This document shows, piece after piece, positions 9,191-18,115 of a stretch of DNA of 64,000 bases (position 1 is the stretch's first letter; the number at the start of each line of letters is the position of its first letter). Source of the DNA: Gracilibacillus kekensis (GTDB lineage: Bacteria > Bacillota > Bacilli > Bacillales > Amphibacillaceae); contig NZ_FRCZ01000008.1 in the NCBI RefSeq assembly GCF_900143085.1, forward strand, positions 62,001 through 126,000. Reading direction: 5' to 3'. The notes beneath the pieces are model-generated. The model worked only from the letters and a program-made list of their open reading frames with translations. It was not told the DNA's origin and ran no database searches. A program made the position numbers and the translations under genes.

Positions 9191-9995
9191 ATGGAAGCGA
9201 GTGATAGCGTTGGAAGGAACAAAAGATATAAGACGTCATAAACGGCTGCAAACGATGTTAATTATTCTCCTTGTTATCGGATTAACCGTATGGTCTGCAA
9301 TAGGAACCGATTTTTCCGTATATGAAGTTTTTTCTGGTGTAGGGCTAATCAGTAATTTTCTGTTTCTCGATCTGCTACCACCGGACGTGACTACTTCAGG
9401 CAGTCTACTAGGTGCAATCTTAGAAACACTATATATGGGGTTTGTTGGTATGGTTGTAGGAGCTCTGATTGCATTGATTCTCTCCTTTCTGGCAGCAGGC
9501 ACCACGACACCACATCCGATCATTCAAGTGGTCGTACGAGCGTTCACTTCTATTATACGAAATATACCTGGATTAATCTGGGCTTTAATTTTGGTAGCTT
9601 CTTATGGAATTGGCGTAACCGTAGGGACACTGTCACTTATATTAGGTTCCGTCGGTTTCTTAACAAGAGTATTTGCCGACACGCTTGAAGAAATCGACAC
9701 AGGAAAAATAGAAGCCCTGAATGCAACAGGCTCAAGTTATTTGCAAGTACTTGCTCAAGGTGTATTCCCACAGTTCATTCCGGGATTTGTGGCATGGTCC
9801 TTATACAATTTGGAATTGAATATTCGTGCCTCGACCATCATTGGCATGGTAGGGGGCGGAGGTATCGGGTTTGCTATTCAAAAGGGAATCAAGTTATTTC
9901 AGTATAAGGAAGTTAGTATGGCGATCATTCTGGTACTTGTATTAATTCTGTCAACAGAGTTTCTTACAAGTAAGATAAGGGAGCGAATCATATGA
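9180..9995 (+). CDS. phnE: Phosphonate ABC transporter permease PhnE, first copy
   Basis: 271 residues with an N-terminal anchor helix (about 28-45) and a binding-protein-dependent permease domain of about five helices. The EAA loop EALNATGSSYLQVLAQGVFPQ docks onto PhnC. The final GMVGGGGIGF motif is typical of PhnE. The ATG at 9180 lies within phnC and has no clear Shine-Dalgarno; a TTG near 9210 is an alternative start. Together with the second PhnE it forms the membrane channel for phosphonate import. Confidence 0.9.
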   Translation: MLNKWKRVIALEGTKDIRRHKRLQTMLIILLVIGLTVWSAIGTDFSVYEVFSGVGLISNFLFLDLLPPDVTTSGSLLGAILETLYMGFVGMVVGALIALILSFLAAGTTTPHPIIQVVVRAFTSIIRNIPGLIWALILVASYGIGVTVGTLSLILGSVGFLTRVFADTLEEIDTGKIEALNATGSSYLQVLAQGVFPQFIPGFVAWSLYNLELNIRASTIIGMVGGGGIGFAIQKGIKLFQYKEVSMAIILVLVLILSTEFLTSKIRERII

Positions 9996-10816
9996 GTGAA
10001 CTGGAGAATCCTAATGAAAATATTTACTCCTTAACTAAAGACGAAGAAGAAATATTGAAACCGAAAAAAGATTTTTTTATCAAAGGTGTCTTGATTTTTG
10101 GCGGTTTATTTTTCTTATTTAGCTTATATGAGCTTAATATTGATTATGCCAACTTGCTAGAAGGTACAGGAGCATTTTTCGCTATGTTAATTGATATGTT
10201 TCCTCCAAATATCAGTGAGTGGGCCTACGTGTTACCAGCTGCAATCGAATCATTACAAGTGGCCATATTAGGAACCGTTATCGCGGTAGTTATTTCTCTA
10301 GTCCTTGCCTTCTTAGCTGCAGAGAATCTAGCTCCTAGTCTATGGGTATCGCGAATTGTAAAGGGATTTGCAACCTTAATGAGGGTTATTCCTACGATTA
10401 TCTGGGCCTTAATTTTTATCGTGGCAGTCGGGTTAGGACCGTTACCTGGTGTGCTTGCGATAGCGGTTCACAGTTTAGGAATGCTCATAAAAGTATTTGC
10501 ACAATCGGTGGAAGAAATGGATGAAGGTAAAATTGAAGCTTTAAAGGCATCTGGTGCAGGTTGGATCCAAATCATTGCCCAAGCGGTCATTCCAACGGTT
10601 TTGACCGCACTAATGTCCTGGACAATTCTACGTTTGGAAATCGATATTGGCGAATCTACTATTCTCGGATTAGTTGGAGCAGGCGGTATTGGCTGGGAAT
10701 TAATGCGGGCGATGAGAAGTTATGATTTTAATAGCGCGCTTTTTATCACCATGGTTATTTTTATCATGATCTTTTCGGTAGAAATGCTTAGTAACCGTCT
10801 GAAATTAAAAGTGTGA
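9992..10816 (+). CDS. phnE: Phosphonate ABC transporter permease PhnE, second copy
   Basis: 274 residues. It starts at an ATGA overlap with the first phnE. It shares the architecture of that gene: one N-terminal helix (about 28-48), then a five-helix permease domain with EAA loop EALKASGAGWIQIIAQAVIP and C-terminal GLVGAGGIGWEL. Two non-identical PhnE subunits suggest a heterodimeric channel, an arrangement common in Bacillaceae phosphonate transporters. Confidence 0.9.
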   Translation: MSELENPNENIYSLTKDEEEILKPKKDFFIKGVLIFGGLFFLFSLYELNIDYANLLEGTGAFFAMLIDMFPPNISEWAYVLPAAIESLQVAILGTVIAVVISLVLAFLAAENLAPSLWVSRIVKGFATLMRVIPTIIWALIFIVAVGLGPLPGVLAIAVHSLGMLIKVFAQSVEEMDEGKIEALKASGAGWIQIIAQAVIPTVLTALMSWTILRLEIDIGESTILGLVGAGGIGWELMRAMRSYDFNSALFITMVIFIMIFSVEMLSNRLKLKV

Positions 10817-10834
10817 AAATGAGGAGTGTCGAAC

Positions 10835-11479
10835 GTGAATGTAAATACAACCGTTCAAAAAAAATTGACCAAAACACCAACGATACACGCTAACACGAAG
10901 ATAGTGGATAGCGATATAGGAGAGTGGACCGATATCGGTGAGAACTCCAAAATCATGGAATCCTATTTAGGAGACTATAGCTATACTGCTGGAGATGTGC
11001 AAATCATTTATGCGGATATCGGGAAATTTTGCTCGATTGCATCACATGTCCGAGTCAATCCTGGTAATCATCCTACCTGGCGTGTTACCCAGCATCATGC
11101 TACTTACCGCAGTGTACAATACGGGTTTGCCGAGCAGGATGATCATGAATTCTTTGATTGGCGTCGCAGTCATCGAGTTACGATCGGGCATGATGTTTGG
11201 ATTGGCCATAATGCCATTATAATGCCAGGCGTATCGATTGGCAATGGTGCGGTAATCGGTGCAGGAGCCGTTGTAACCAAAGATATTGAACCATATACCA
11301 TTGCCGTCGGTGTACCTGCCGAGCCGAAAAGTGAGAGGTTCTCACGTCATATTGCGGCACAATTACAAGAGATCGCTTGGTGGAATTGGCCACGAGAAAC
11401 ATTAGAAGAAAGATTTCAGGATCTAAAAGATCTTGACCTGTTTTTAGCGAAATACGCAGAAGAAGCAAGTAGGCATTAG
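10835..11479 (+). CDS. Hexapeptide-repeat acyltransferase of phosphonate operons
   Basis: 214 residues from the GTG at 10835, preferred because GAGGAG at 10821 sits 8 bp ahead; the upstream in-frame GTG at 10826 overlaps that site. The protein is a left-handed beta-helix transferase: repeated hexapeptides (IGEWTDIGENSKI, VTIGHDVWIGHNA, VSIGNGAVIGAGAVV) and the catalytic-type GNHP histidine segment. It resembles the xenobiotic acetyltransferase/DapH-like group found inside phn operons. The likely role is acyl modification of an aminoalkylphosphonate, analogous to PhnO in enterics; substrate unproven. Confidence 0.75.
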   Translation: MNVNTTVQKKLTKTPTIHANTKIVDSDIGEWTDIGENSKIMESYLGDYSYTAGDVQIIYADIGKFCSIASHVRVNPGNHPTWRVTQHHATYRSVQYGFAEQDDHEFFDWRRSHRVTIGHDVWIGHNAIIMPGVSIGNGAVIGAGAVVTKDIEPYTIAVGVPAEPKSERFSRHIAAQLQEIAWWNWPRETLEERFQDLKDLDLFLAKYAEEASRH

Positions 11480-11501
11480 ATAGGAGGTAATCGTTATTTC
11501 C

Positions 11502-12212
11502 ATGGATAAAGAACTCATCATCCTTGATGAACTTATGCAGCAAATCATAGCTAAAAAGTTTACGTATGGGGAAAAGTTACCTTCCGAGAATGAGCTTGCA
11601 GATAAATTTCGGGTACCAAGGACAACCATTCGTCGTGTATTAGCTAAGCTAGAGGAACGTGGATTTATCTATTCACAACGCGGTGTAGGACGATTTTTAA
11701 AAGAGGAATCTTTTCAGGTTCAATTGAATTTAAACGGGAAGACAAGTTTTACAGAAAAAATGAAACAATCTGGACATCCCTTAATCACACGTAATATTGG
11801 CTGCCAAAAGATGGAGTATGATAGTCAAATCTATCAATATTTGCACGCAAATAGAGAAGATAATGTCTATCAAATTAGCAGATTACGATATATCCAGGAG
11901 GAGCCAATTGCAATACATACCTCCTATCTAAACGAAACACTTTTTCCAAATATTGCTGAAGATGGACCAACCATTGAATCCATGTTTTCTTATTATCGAC
12001 AACTGGGGTATAAATCGCTTACGAATAGAGATAGCTTGCTAAGTGTTACGTTTCCCACTTTAGCAGAACAGCAATTACTTTCATGTAAAAGCATGGAACC
12101 GTTAATCATGATTGAGAGCATTTGTTTAGATGTTGAAACAGACAAAGTATTGGAACGAACAAAAGTTTTGTATCGGAGTGATAAATTTAAATACAAACTT
12201 TCGGAAAGATAA
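11502..12212 (+). CDS. phnF: GntR-family (HutC/UTRA) regulator PhnF
   Basis: 236 residues. A winged-helix GntR domain at about 10-70 (YGEKLPSENELADKFRVPRTTIRR core) is followed by a UTRA effector-binding domain (about 85-230). PhnF proteins in phosphonate operons act as local repressors sensing a phosphonate or phosphate-related ligand. It lies between the transport genes and the C-P lyase core, 107 bp ahead of phnG, so a second promoter may lie in that gap. Shine-Dalgarno AGGAGG precedes the start. Confidence 0.85.
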   Translation: MDKELIILDELMQQIIAKKFTYGEKLPSENELADKFRVPRTTIRRVLAKLEERGFIYSQRGVGRFLKEESFQVQLNLNGKTSFTEKMKQSGHPLITRNIGCQKMEYDSQIYQYLHANREDNVYQISRLRYIQEEPIAIHTSYLNETLFPNIAEDGPTIESMFSYYRQLGYKSLTNRDSLLSVTFPTLAEQQLLSCKSMEPLIMIESICLDVETDKVLERTKVLYRSDKFKYKLSER

Positions 12213-12319
12213 ATTAGTAGTTTTTATATGTAAAACAGTTTTACATATTCTTTACATTTTTATCAAAGACAGCAACTTGGCAACAAGATATCCTTTGTTT
12301 GTAAGGAGGGTGGATCAAA

Positions 12320-12742
12320 ATGAAAAGAAAACAAAGAACTGAAATATTAATTCAGGATGGTGGATCGTTAGCGGAAGAATTAGCAAGTACTATCACAGCA
12401 AATTATAACTATCTTGAGATTATAAAACCACAGTACGGAATGACCATGATCAAAATGAGAGAAACAGCAAAAAAATCGTTGTTTTATCTCGGTGAGGTAT
12501 TGATTACAGAATCAAAAGTTGAAATTGAACAGACAATTGGTATTGGTATTGTCATTGGTATGGAAAAGGAATTGGCGAAGCATTTAGCAATCATCGATGC
12601 AGCATATCGAGCAGATTTACCTGAAACAAAAGACTGGGATACTCAGTTGATTGAGAAAGGAAAACAAATCACTGCACAACGAGCTAAGGAACAAGCTGAA
12701 TTATTCCGATCAAAAGTTAATTTTGAAACGATGGAAGTTTAA
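12320..12742 (+). CDS. phnG: C-P lyase subunit PhnG
   Basis: 140 residues. It ends with the family-typical AIIDAAYRADLPE segment and begins behind a strong AAGGAGGG site. PhnG forms the C-P lyase core with PhnH, PhnI and PhnJ and supports attachment of the phosphonate to ribose at C1 in place of adenine. First gene of the lyase section. Recognition relies on position and the C-terminal motif because the family is divergent. Confidence 0.88.
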   Translation: MKRKQRTEILIQDGGSLAEELASTITANYNYLEIIKPQYGMTMIKMRETAKKSLFYLGEVLITESKVEIEQTIGIGIVIGMEKELAKHLAIIDAAYRADLPETKDWDTQLIEKGKQITAQRAKEQAELFRSKVNFETMEV

Positions 12743-12778
12743 TTAGGTGAGATACTATTCAATTTTCGAGGTGAAATA

Positions 12779-13381
12779 ATGGCTATTGATCAAGTACATG
12801 ATTTACAGCAAGTTTACCGAAATTTGTTGGATTGCATGGCGCGACCTGCAACGATTAGGAAAGTAGAACAAACAACAGGATTATCGGAAGAGCAGCTCCC
12901 GTGTAATGAAGCACTCTTTCTATGTGCATTAACCGTACTAGATGCAGAAGTAAGTTTTTGTATCCTAGCAGTTGATGGTAAAACCGAAAAATTGGCAGAG
13001 ATGATTACGTCTTATACCTTGGCTCGTGAGACATCGATGGAACAAGCAGATTTTATCATCGTTTTGCAAGACGCAGTAAAAGATCAAGTTCATAAAACAC
13101 TGTCTGTATGTAAAATGGGAAATCTCATTAACCCACAACAATCCGCCACATGGATGATAGAAGTGGAAAATCTGTCAAATAACGGCGGTTTAACACTGCA
13201 TGGACCAGGAGTCAAACAGTTTAAACAACTTCAAACCGGATGTTCGGATACATTTTGGCAAACAAGAAATCGCAAAGTGAAAGAGTATCCATTAGGTATC
13301 GATCTTATCTTTGCAGATCAATTGAACCAAATCTCCTGTGTTCCGCGAACGACGTCTGTAGAGCTAACGGAGGTGAGCTAA
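12779..13381 (+). CDS. phnH: C-P lyase subunit PhnH
   Basis: 200 residues. The N-terminus FRNLLDCMARPATI-like segment (here YRNLLDCMARPATIRK) is the most recognisable PhnH signature. The end contains the conserved GIDLIFAD stretch near the C-terminus and the LHGPGV motif. PhnH is a structural core subunit with a fold related to PLP-dependent transferases but no cofactor. It begins 36 bp after phnG and stops two bases before phnI, supporting a single transcript. Confidence 0.92.
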   Translation: MAIDQVHDLQQVYRNLLDCMARPATIRKVEQTTGLSEEQLPCNEALFLCALTVLDAEVSFCILAVDGKTEKLAEMITSYTLARETSMEQADFIIVLQDAVKDQVHKTLSVCKMGNLINPQQSATWMIEVENLSNNGGLTLHGPGVKQFKQLQTGCSDTFWQTRNRKVKEYPLGIDLIFADQLNQISCVPRTTSVELTEVS

Positions 13382-13382
13382 T

Positions 13383-14495
13383 ATGGGCTATGTGGCGGTA
13401 AAAGGAGGTACACAAGCGATAGAGGCGTCGATCGATCGATTGAAATATGATCGACTGAAAGGAAATGAAATTGTAGAGATTAATACCATCTTAGCTACAA
13501 TGCGCAACCTGGTAGATCAGGTCATGTCTGAAGCTAGTCTTTATGCACCATTTCTAGCAGCACTGGCGATAAAACAAGCAGGCGGAAGTATGGAAGAAGC
13601 GGTTTTCTTAATGAGAGCCCATCGTTCCACACTTCCTCGCAGTTATTATAGTGAGACAGTGGAAGTCGAGGAGATGTTTGTCGAAAGAAGGGTTTCAGCC
13701 AGTTTTAAAGATATTCCCGGAGGACAATTACTTGGCGCCACGAATGATTACACCCATCGACTACTTGATTTTAGTTTAGTAGAGGAGACTTTGGAAGAAA
13801 ATAAGCAATGGTTGTCCGACTATCAGAAAGAATTGGAAAAGATAGAGGCAAGCGAGGTGCACTATTTTCCAAAAGTGGTCGATTATTTGCGAGCGGAGGG
13901 GTTATTTGATACTTATCCGTTAGATAACACTTCTCCCAAGGATGTTACAAAGGAAAGTATCCAATTCCCAACAGGCAGAAGTGAACGGCTGCAAGTGCTA
14001 ACCCGTGGCCAAACAGGTGCTGTCACCGCTTTAGGATATGCGTCATTACGCGGCTATGGTCAGGTCCATCCAACGATTGGAGAAGTACGCGTCGGTGATG
14101 TACCGATTCACGTGAAACATCCTTATGAAAAAAATCAAGATGAAGAAGACAATTTCTATATAGGCGAAATCAAAGTCACAGAAGTAGAATCCTTTGTACC
14201 CGTCCCTGTAAAAAAGACGAATGGAAATGAAGAGCTTGAATTTGATATTGGTTATGGTATTAGTTTTGGACAGAATGAAACGAAAGCAATAGCGATGAGT
14301 ATTCTCGATCAATGTCTAGAATCACCTCATGGTGAGTTTCCTACCCATGATGAAGAATTTGTCTTATTGCATATTGATTCCGTTGAAGCAACTGGCTTTA
14401 TTTCTCATTTAAAGTTACCACATTATGTAACGTTCCAATCTAAATTAGATAGTATCCGCCAAGTAAAGAAGGGAGGAAAAGTCGATGCAGACTAA
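13383..14495 (+). CDS. phnI: C-P lyase subunit PhnI
   Basis: 370 residues, family-typical length. The start MGYVAVKGG is characteristic, and EYMTKR-like features belong to the neighbour, not here. PhnI is the nucleosidase-like subunit that, with PhnG, PhnH and PhnL, displaces adenine from ATP to give a ribose-phosphonate triphosphate. Its 3' end overlaps phnJ by 11 bp. The Shine-Dalgarno GGAGGTGAG lies in the phnH end, indicating coupled translation. Confidence 0.93.
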   Translation: MGYVAVKGGTQAIEASIDRLKYDRLKGNEIVEINTILATMRNLVDQVMSEASLYAPFLAALAIKQAGGSMEEAVFLMRAHRSTLPRSYYSETVEVEEMFVERRVSASFKDIPGGQLLGATNDYTHRLLDFSLVEETLEENKQWLSDYQKELEKIEASEVHYFPKVVDYLRAEGLFDTYPLDNTSPKDVTKESIQFPTGRSERLQVLTRGQTGAVTALGYASLRGYGQVHPTIGEVRVGDVPIHVKHPYEKNQDEEDNFYIGEIKVTEVESFVPVPVKKTNGNEELEFDIGYGISFGQNETKAIAMSILDQCLESPHGEFPTHDEEFVLLHIDSVEATGFISHLKLPHYVTFQSKLDSIRQVKKGGKVDAD

Positions 14496-15351
14496 GCCAC
14501 ATTTCGCTTTTTTTGATGAGGGATCGAAAAAGGAAATTCGACGGGCGACATTAAAAGCAGTAGCCATTCCAGGATACCAGGTTCCATTCGCATCAAGGGA
14601 AATGCCAATTGCCCGTGGCTGGGGAACAGGTGGTTTACAACTTACTCTTTCCCTGATCGGAAAAAAGGATGTTTTGAAAGTGATCGATCAGGGGGCAGAT
14701 GAATCCGTAAACGCTGTAAGTATCAAGAAATTAGTAAGGCATACGACAGGTGTAGCCTTAACCGATCAGACAGCAGAAGCCAACATTATTCAATCCCGTC
14801 ATCGTATTCCTGAAGAGCCTTTACGTGATGATCAAATACTCGTGTTACAAGTACCAAATCCTGAACCTCTCAGAAAAGTTGATGCTAGAGAATATATGAC
14901 AAAAAGAATGCATGCGGAAGATGATTACAGTGGTGCATGGTTAATTTTATTCGAGCAAATCATTAAGTACCAAAAGATGACAACTGGTGCTGCTCATCCT
15001 GTATACGTCAATGGTCGATATGTTATGGCACCAAGCCCAATCCCGAGGTTTGATAATCCTAAAATGCATGCTTCCGACGCACTAATTCTATTAGGTGCAG
15101 GTAGGGAAAAGAAAATTTATGCAGTTCCTCCTTATACCAAAGTGGAATCATTAGCTTTTGAGGATTTTCCTTTTACAAAAGAGTCGTTTCAAGGAAAACA
15201 ATGTAACCTGTGTGGAGCAGAAGATGTTTTTCTAGACGAAATCATCAATCAGGCTACAGGAGATCGAATCTACCAATGTAATGACACAAGTTATTGTGTA
15301 GATAGATTAAATCATAGCGAAGAAAAAGAGGTGGAAAACAGCTATGCGTGA
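14485..15351 (+). CDS. phnJ: Radical-SAM C-P lyase PhnJ
   Basis: 288 residues. The four cysteines expected of PhnJ are present near the C-terminus with the same spacing as in E. coli (C-x2-C-x21-C-x5-C: CNLC ... YQC ... SYC). Three ligate the 4Fe-4S cluster and the last is the catalytic thiyl residue. PhnJ cleaves the carbon-phosphorus bond of the ribosylated phosphonate, releasing the alkane and a cyclic ribose phosphate. EYMTKRMHAEDDYSGAW is another conserved block. Overlaps phnI and phnK. Confidence 0.96.
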   Translation: MQTKPHFAFFDEGSKKEIRRATLKAVAIPGYQVPFASREMPIARGWGTGGLQLTLSLIGKKDVLKVIDQGADESVNAVSIKKLVRHTTGVALTDQTAEANIIQSRHRIPEEPLRDDQILVLQVPNPEPLRKVDAREYMTKRMHAEDDYSGAWLILFEQIIKYQKMTTGAAHPVYVNGRYVMAPSPIPRFDNPKMHASDALILLGAGREKKIYAVPPYTKVESLAFEDFPFTKESFQGKQCNLCGAEDVFLDEIINQATGDRIYQCNDTSYCVDRLNHSEEKEVENSYA

Positions 15352-16183
15352 ACAACCGATTCTAGAAGTGAGGAACCTGCAAAAACAATTTGGAGAAGGT
15401 TGCCGGCATTGTTTAGATCCTGAAACGAGACAGCTTGAGAAAAATTTCTGCTCGTATTGTGGGACGGTATATGCTGTTCATGATGTCTCTTTTGACTTGT
15501 ATCCTGGAGAAGTGTTAGGTGTAGTTGGTGAAAGTGGCAGTGGGAAGTCAACGATGCTTCAAGGTTTATATTTTGATACAGATCTCGCCTCTGGAGAGGT
15601 ATATATAAATGAGCCAATGTTAGCCGGTCAAAATGTATTAACATTATCTTCTCAACAAAAACGATATATTCGAAATTACATCTACGGCATGGTCTATCAA
15701 AACCCGCTTGATGGATTGAAGATGAAGTTTTCTTCGATTGGCAATATCGCCGAAAAAATGATCGCAGCAGGAAGCAGACATGTAGGAGATATTGAAGCAA
15801 GAAGTAAGACATTGCTGGAAGATGTTCATATTCCTTTGCGGCGAATGAAAGAAGAACCTCGAAATTTTTCGGGAGGGATGCAGCAAAGAGTTCAAATCGC
15901 CAAAGCACTTTCTAATAATCCTCCAATTTTATTCCTGGACGAAGTAACAACCGGTCTTGATTTGTCGGTGCAAGCAAGTGTATTAGATCTGATCAAACAA
16001 ATTCAGCGGGAATTACACATTAGTATGATTGTTGTATCACATGATCTTGCTGTGATTCGAATGCTTGCAGATCGTTCGATCGTTATGCTCAATGGCACAA
16101 TTATCGAAAAGGGTTTAACCGATCAAATATTAGAAGATCCGCAACATGAATATACACAACAGCTCGTTTATTCACTATTATAG
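15344..16183 (+). CDS. phnK: C-P lyase system ATP-binding protein PhnK, with four-cysteine insert
   Basis: 279 residues. Walker A GESGSGKST, Q-loop YQNPLDGL, signature FSGGMQQR and Walker B ILFLDEV show an ABC ATPase of the PhnK type, which docks onto the PhnGHIJ core rather than a membrane permease. An insert of about 30 residues near the N-terminus (residues ~15-42), relative to enteric PhnK, carries CRHC and CSYC and could bind zinc. The start overlaps phnJ by 8 bp. Confidence 0.93.
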   Translation: MREQPILEVRNLQKQFGEGCRHCLDPETRQLEKNFCSYCGTVYAVHDVSFDLYPGEVLGVVGESGSGKSTMLQGLYFDTDLASGEVYINEPMLAGQNVLTLSSQQKRYIRNYIYGMVYQNPLDGLKMKFSSIGNIAEKMIAAGSRHVGDIEARSKTLLEDVHIPLRRMKEEPRNFSGGMQQRVQIAKALSNNPPILFLDEVTTGLDLSVQASVLDLIKQIQRELHISMIVVSHDLAVIRMLADRSIVMLNGTIIEKGLTDQILEDPQHEYTQQLVYSLL

Positions 16184-16196
16184 GAGGTCGTTTGCG

Positions 16197-17378
16197 TTGT
16201 ACATTATTCATAATGGGAAGGTTGTTACAGAAGATGCAATAATAGAAGATCATGCAGTTCTCGTAAAGAAGGAGAGAATCCAGGCCATTATTCATCAGGA
16301 TCAAGTAGGAATCTATCCGGAAGCGAAACGGATTGATGCGAGAGGTGGTTATATCTCGCCTGGTTTTATCGATATCCATTCCGATTATATTGAAACGGTC
16401 GCGTCTCCACGGCCCTCCAGTGTAATGGATTTTAATTTAAGTATAAGAGAAGCTGAAAAAATACTGATCAACCAAGGGATCACCACCATGTTTCATTCAT
16501 TGTCGTTCTATCGAAAGGATAAAATCACTCGTAAACATGTTCGTTATCCCGATAACATGCAAAGAATGATTGATACCATTCATGATACCCATCAGCAATT
16601 ACACATGATCCGACACCGGCTGCATGCTCGGTTTGAGATGGATAATATTGAAGGTATTGATCTATTGATTGACAATATTAAAGCAGATAAAGTGCATTTG
16701 TTATCGTTTATGGATCATACACCAGGACAAGGACAGTATCGAAATTTAGAAGTCTACCGGGAAAACATTAAGGGTCATCGTAACATTTCAGACGAAGAAG
16801 TAAACGTATTATTAGCTGAACGAAAAAGTACCGAATTGCTAACAATCGAAAAAATAACCGAGGTAGCAGAGCTTGCTCAAGCGAAAGGGATTGCCATTGC
16901 TTCCCATGATGATGATAATGTCAAAAAGTTAGAGTTAGTAAAATCTTTCGGAACAACGATTAGTGAGTTTCCAATCACACTGGAAATAGCGAGAAAAGCA
17001 AAAGCGCACGGCTTTTATACGATAGTCGGAGCACCGAATGTCTTATTAGGAGGTTCGCACTCTGGTAATCTATCTGCAGCAGAAGCGGTGGAATATGGGT
17101 ATGCAGATATATTGTGCAGTGATTATTATCCGGCCGCGCTGATTCATGCAATCTTTGATCTTCATGATCAGAAAGCAGTAGATTTACACAAAATCTTTAT
17201 GATGGTGACGTTAAATCCAGCCCAAGCAGTAGGTCTCGATAATGAATTAGGATCGATAAAAGCAGGGAAAAAGGCAGATCTGTTAGTCATTGAGCGTATG
17301 GAAGATGGTTATCCAATGTTAACGGCAACAATGGTTAATGGAGAATTAATAACAACGACGAACTATCGTATTCAATAA
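16197..17378 (+). CDS. phnM: Ribophosphonate triphosphate diphosphohydrolase PhnM
   Basis: 393 residues from the TTG at 16197. TTG is chosen because AGGAGG lies 9 bp upstream right at the phnK stop and the protein then begins MYIIHNGKVV, as in the family; the in-frame ATG at 16146 lies inside phnK without a ribosome site. Amidohydrolase fold with metal ligands in FIDIHSDYIE (about residue 60) and ASHDDD (about 236). PhnM removes pyrophosphate from the alkylphosphonate-ribose triphosphate before C-P cleavage. Confidence 0.93.
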   Translation: MYIIHNGKVVTEDAIIEDHAVLVKKERIQAIIHQDQVGIYPEAKRIDARGGYISPGFIDIHSDYIETVASPRPSSVMDFNLSIREAEKILINQGITTMFHSLSFYRKDKITRKHVRYPDNMQRMIDTIHDTHQQLHMIRHRLHARFEMDNIEGIDLLIDNIKADKVHLLSFMDHTPGQGQYRNLEVYRENIKGHRNISDEEVNVLLAERKSTELLTIEKITEVAELAQAKGIAIASHDDDNVKKLELVKSFGTTISEFPITLEIARKAKAHGFYTIVGAPNVLLGGSHSGNLSAAEAVEYGYADILCSDYYPAALIHAIFDLHDQKAVDLHKIFMMVTLNPAQAVGLDNELGSIKAGKKADLLVIERMEDGYPMLTATMVNGELITTTNYRIQ

Positions 17379-17392
17379 AGGGAGGTATTCGG

Positions 17393-18115
17393 GTGACGAT
17401 GCTTGAAATCAAAGGGTTTGGTAAATCTTTCACCATTCATCACTTACATAAAACAATTCCAGCTGTTTCTCCTATCGATTTGAAGGTGGAAGCGGGAGAA
17501 TTTGTTGGTATTGTTGGGAAAAGCGGGAGTGGGAAATCTACCATTTTAAAAAGTATTTACCGTACCTATTTACCATACACTGGAGAAATTAACTATTCCT
17601 CAGCACATTTTGGAACAATAGATTTATCGAAAGCAACCGAACGGCAAATGCTTTATTTACGAAAGAACGAAATCGGATATGTCTCCCAGTTTTTAAATGT
17701 AATGCCACGAACCAGCTGCCGCCAACTGGTACAAAACGCTTTATTAGAAATGGGAGAACCTAAAGAATCAGCCAAACATCAAGCGGAAGAGGCTTTACAA
17801 CATTTTGAAATGGACCCGGCATTATGGGACAGTTATCCAAAAACGTTTTCCGGTGGTGAGAAGCTGCGCTTAAATATTGCGATGGCAACCGTAAAAAAAC
17901 CAAAGTTATTGTTGTTAGATGAACCGACAGCAAGTTTGGATCATCATTCAAAAATCAAAGTGCGTGAAATGATTGAAAAATTAAAACGTCAAGGAACTAC
18001 CTTGGTTGGTATCTTTCATGATATAGAGTTTATGGAAGGACTATGTGATAAAGTTTTTGATATGAAAGATGGCCAATTAGCGTCATCCTTAGAGGGCGTT
18101 GTAAATGAAGGCTGA
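17393..18115 (+). CDS. phnL: C-P lyase system ATP-binding protein PhnL
   Basis: 240 residues from a GTG start with GGAGG 7 bp upstream. ABC ATPase with Walker A GKSGSGKST, a Q-loop in GYVSQFL, signature FSGGEKLR and Walker B LLLLDEPT. PhnL assists the core in ribosylating the phosphonate. Gene order M then L differs from enteric operons, where L precedes M. It overlaps the PHP-domain gene by 11 bp. Confidence 0.92.
   Translation: MTMLEIKGFGKSFTIHHLHKTIPAVSPIDLKVEAGEFVGIVGKSGSGKSTILKSIYRTYLPYTGEINYSSAHFGTIDLSKATERQMLYLRKNEIGYVSQFLNVMPRTSCRQLVQNALLEMGEPKESAKHQAEEALQHFEMDPALWDSYPKTFSGGEKLRLNIAMATVKKPKLLLLDEPTASLDHHSKIKVREMIEKLKRQGTTLVGIFHDIEFMEGLCDKVFDMKDGQLASSLEGVVNEG

Noticed and set aside
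11217-11543. Minus-strand ORF of 108 codons over the acyltransferase end
   Set aside because: Shadow of the acyltransferase and phnF start; no ribosome site and atypical composition.
15342-15908. 188-codon minus-strand ORF opposite phnK
   Set aside because: It lies wholly inside the phnK coding region, shows no family features, and phnK is unambiguous.
16146-16196. ATG start for PhnM within phnK
   Set aside because: No Shine-Dalgarno; the TTG at 16197 behind AGGAGG gives the family-typical N-terminus.
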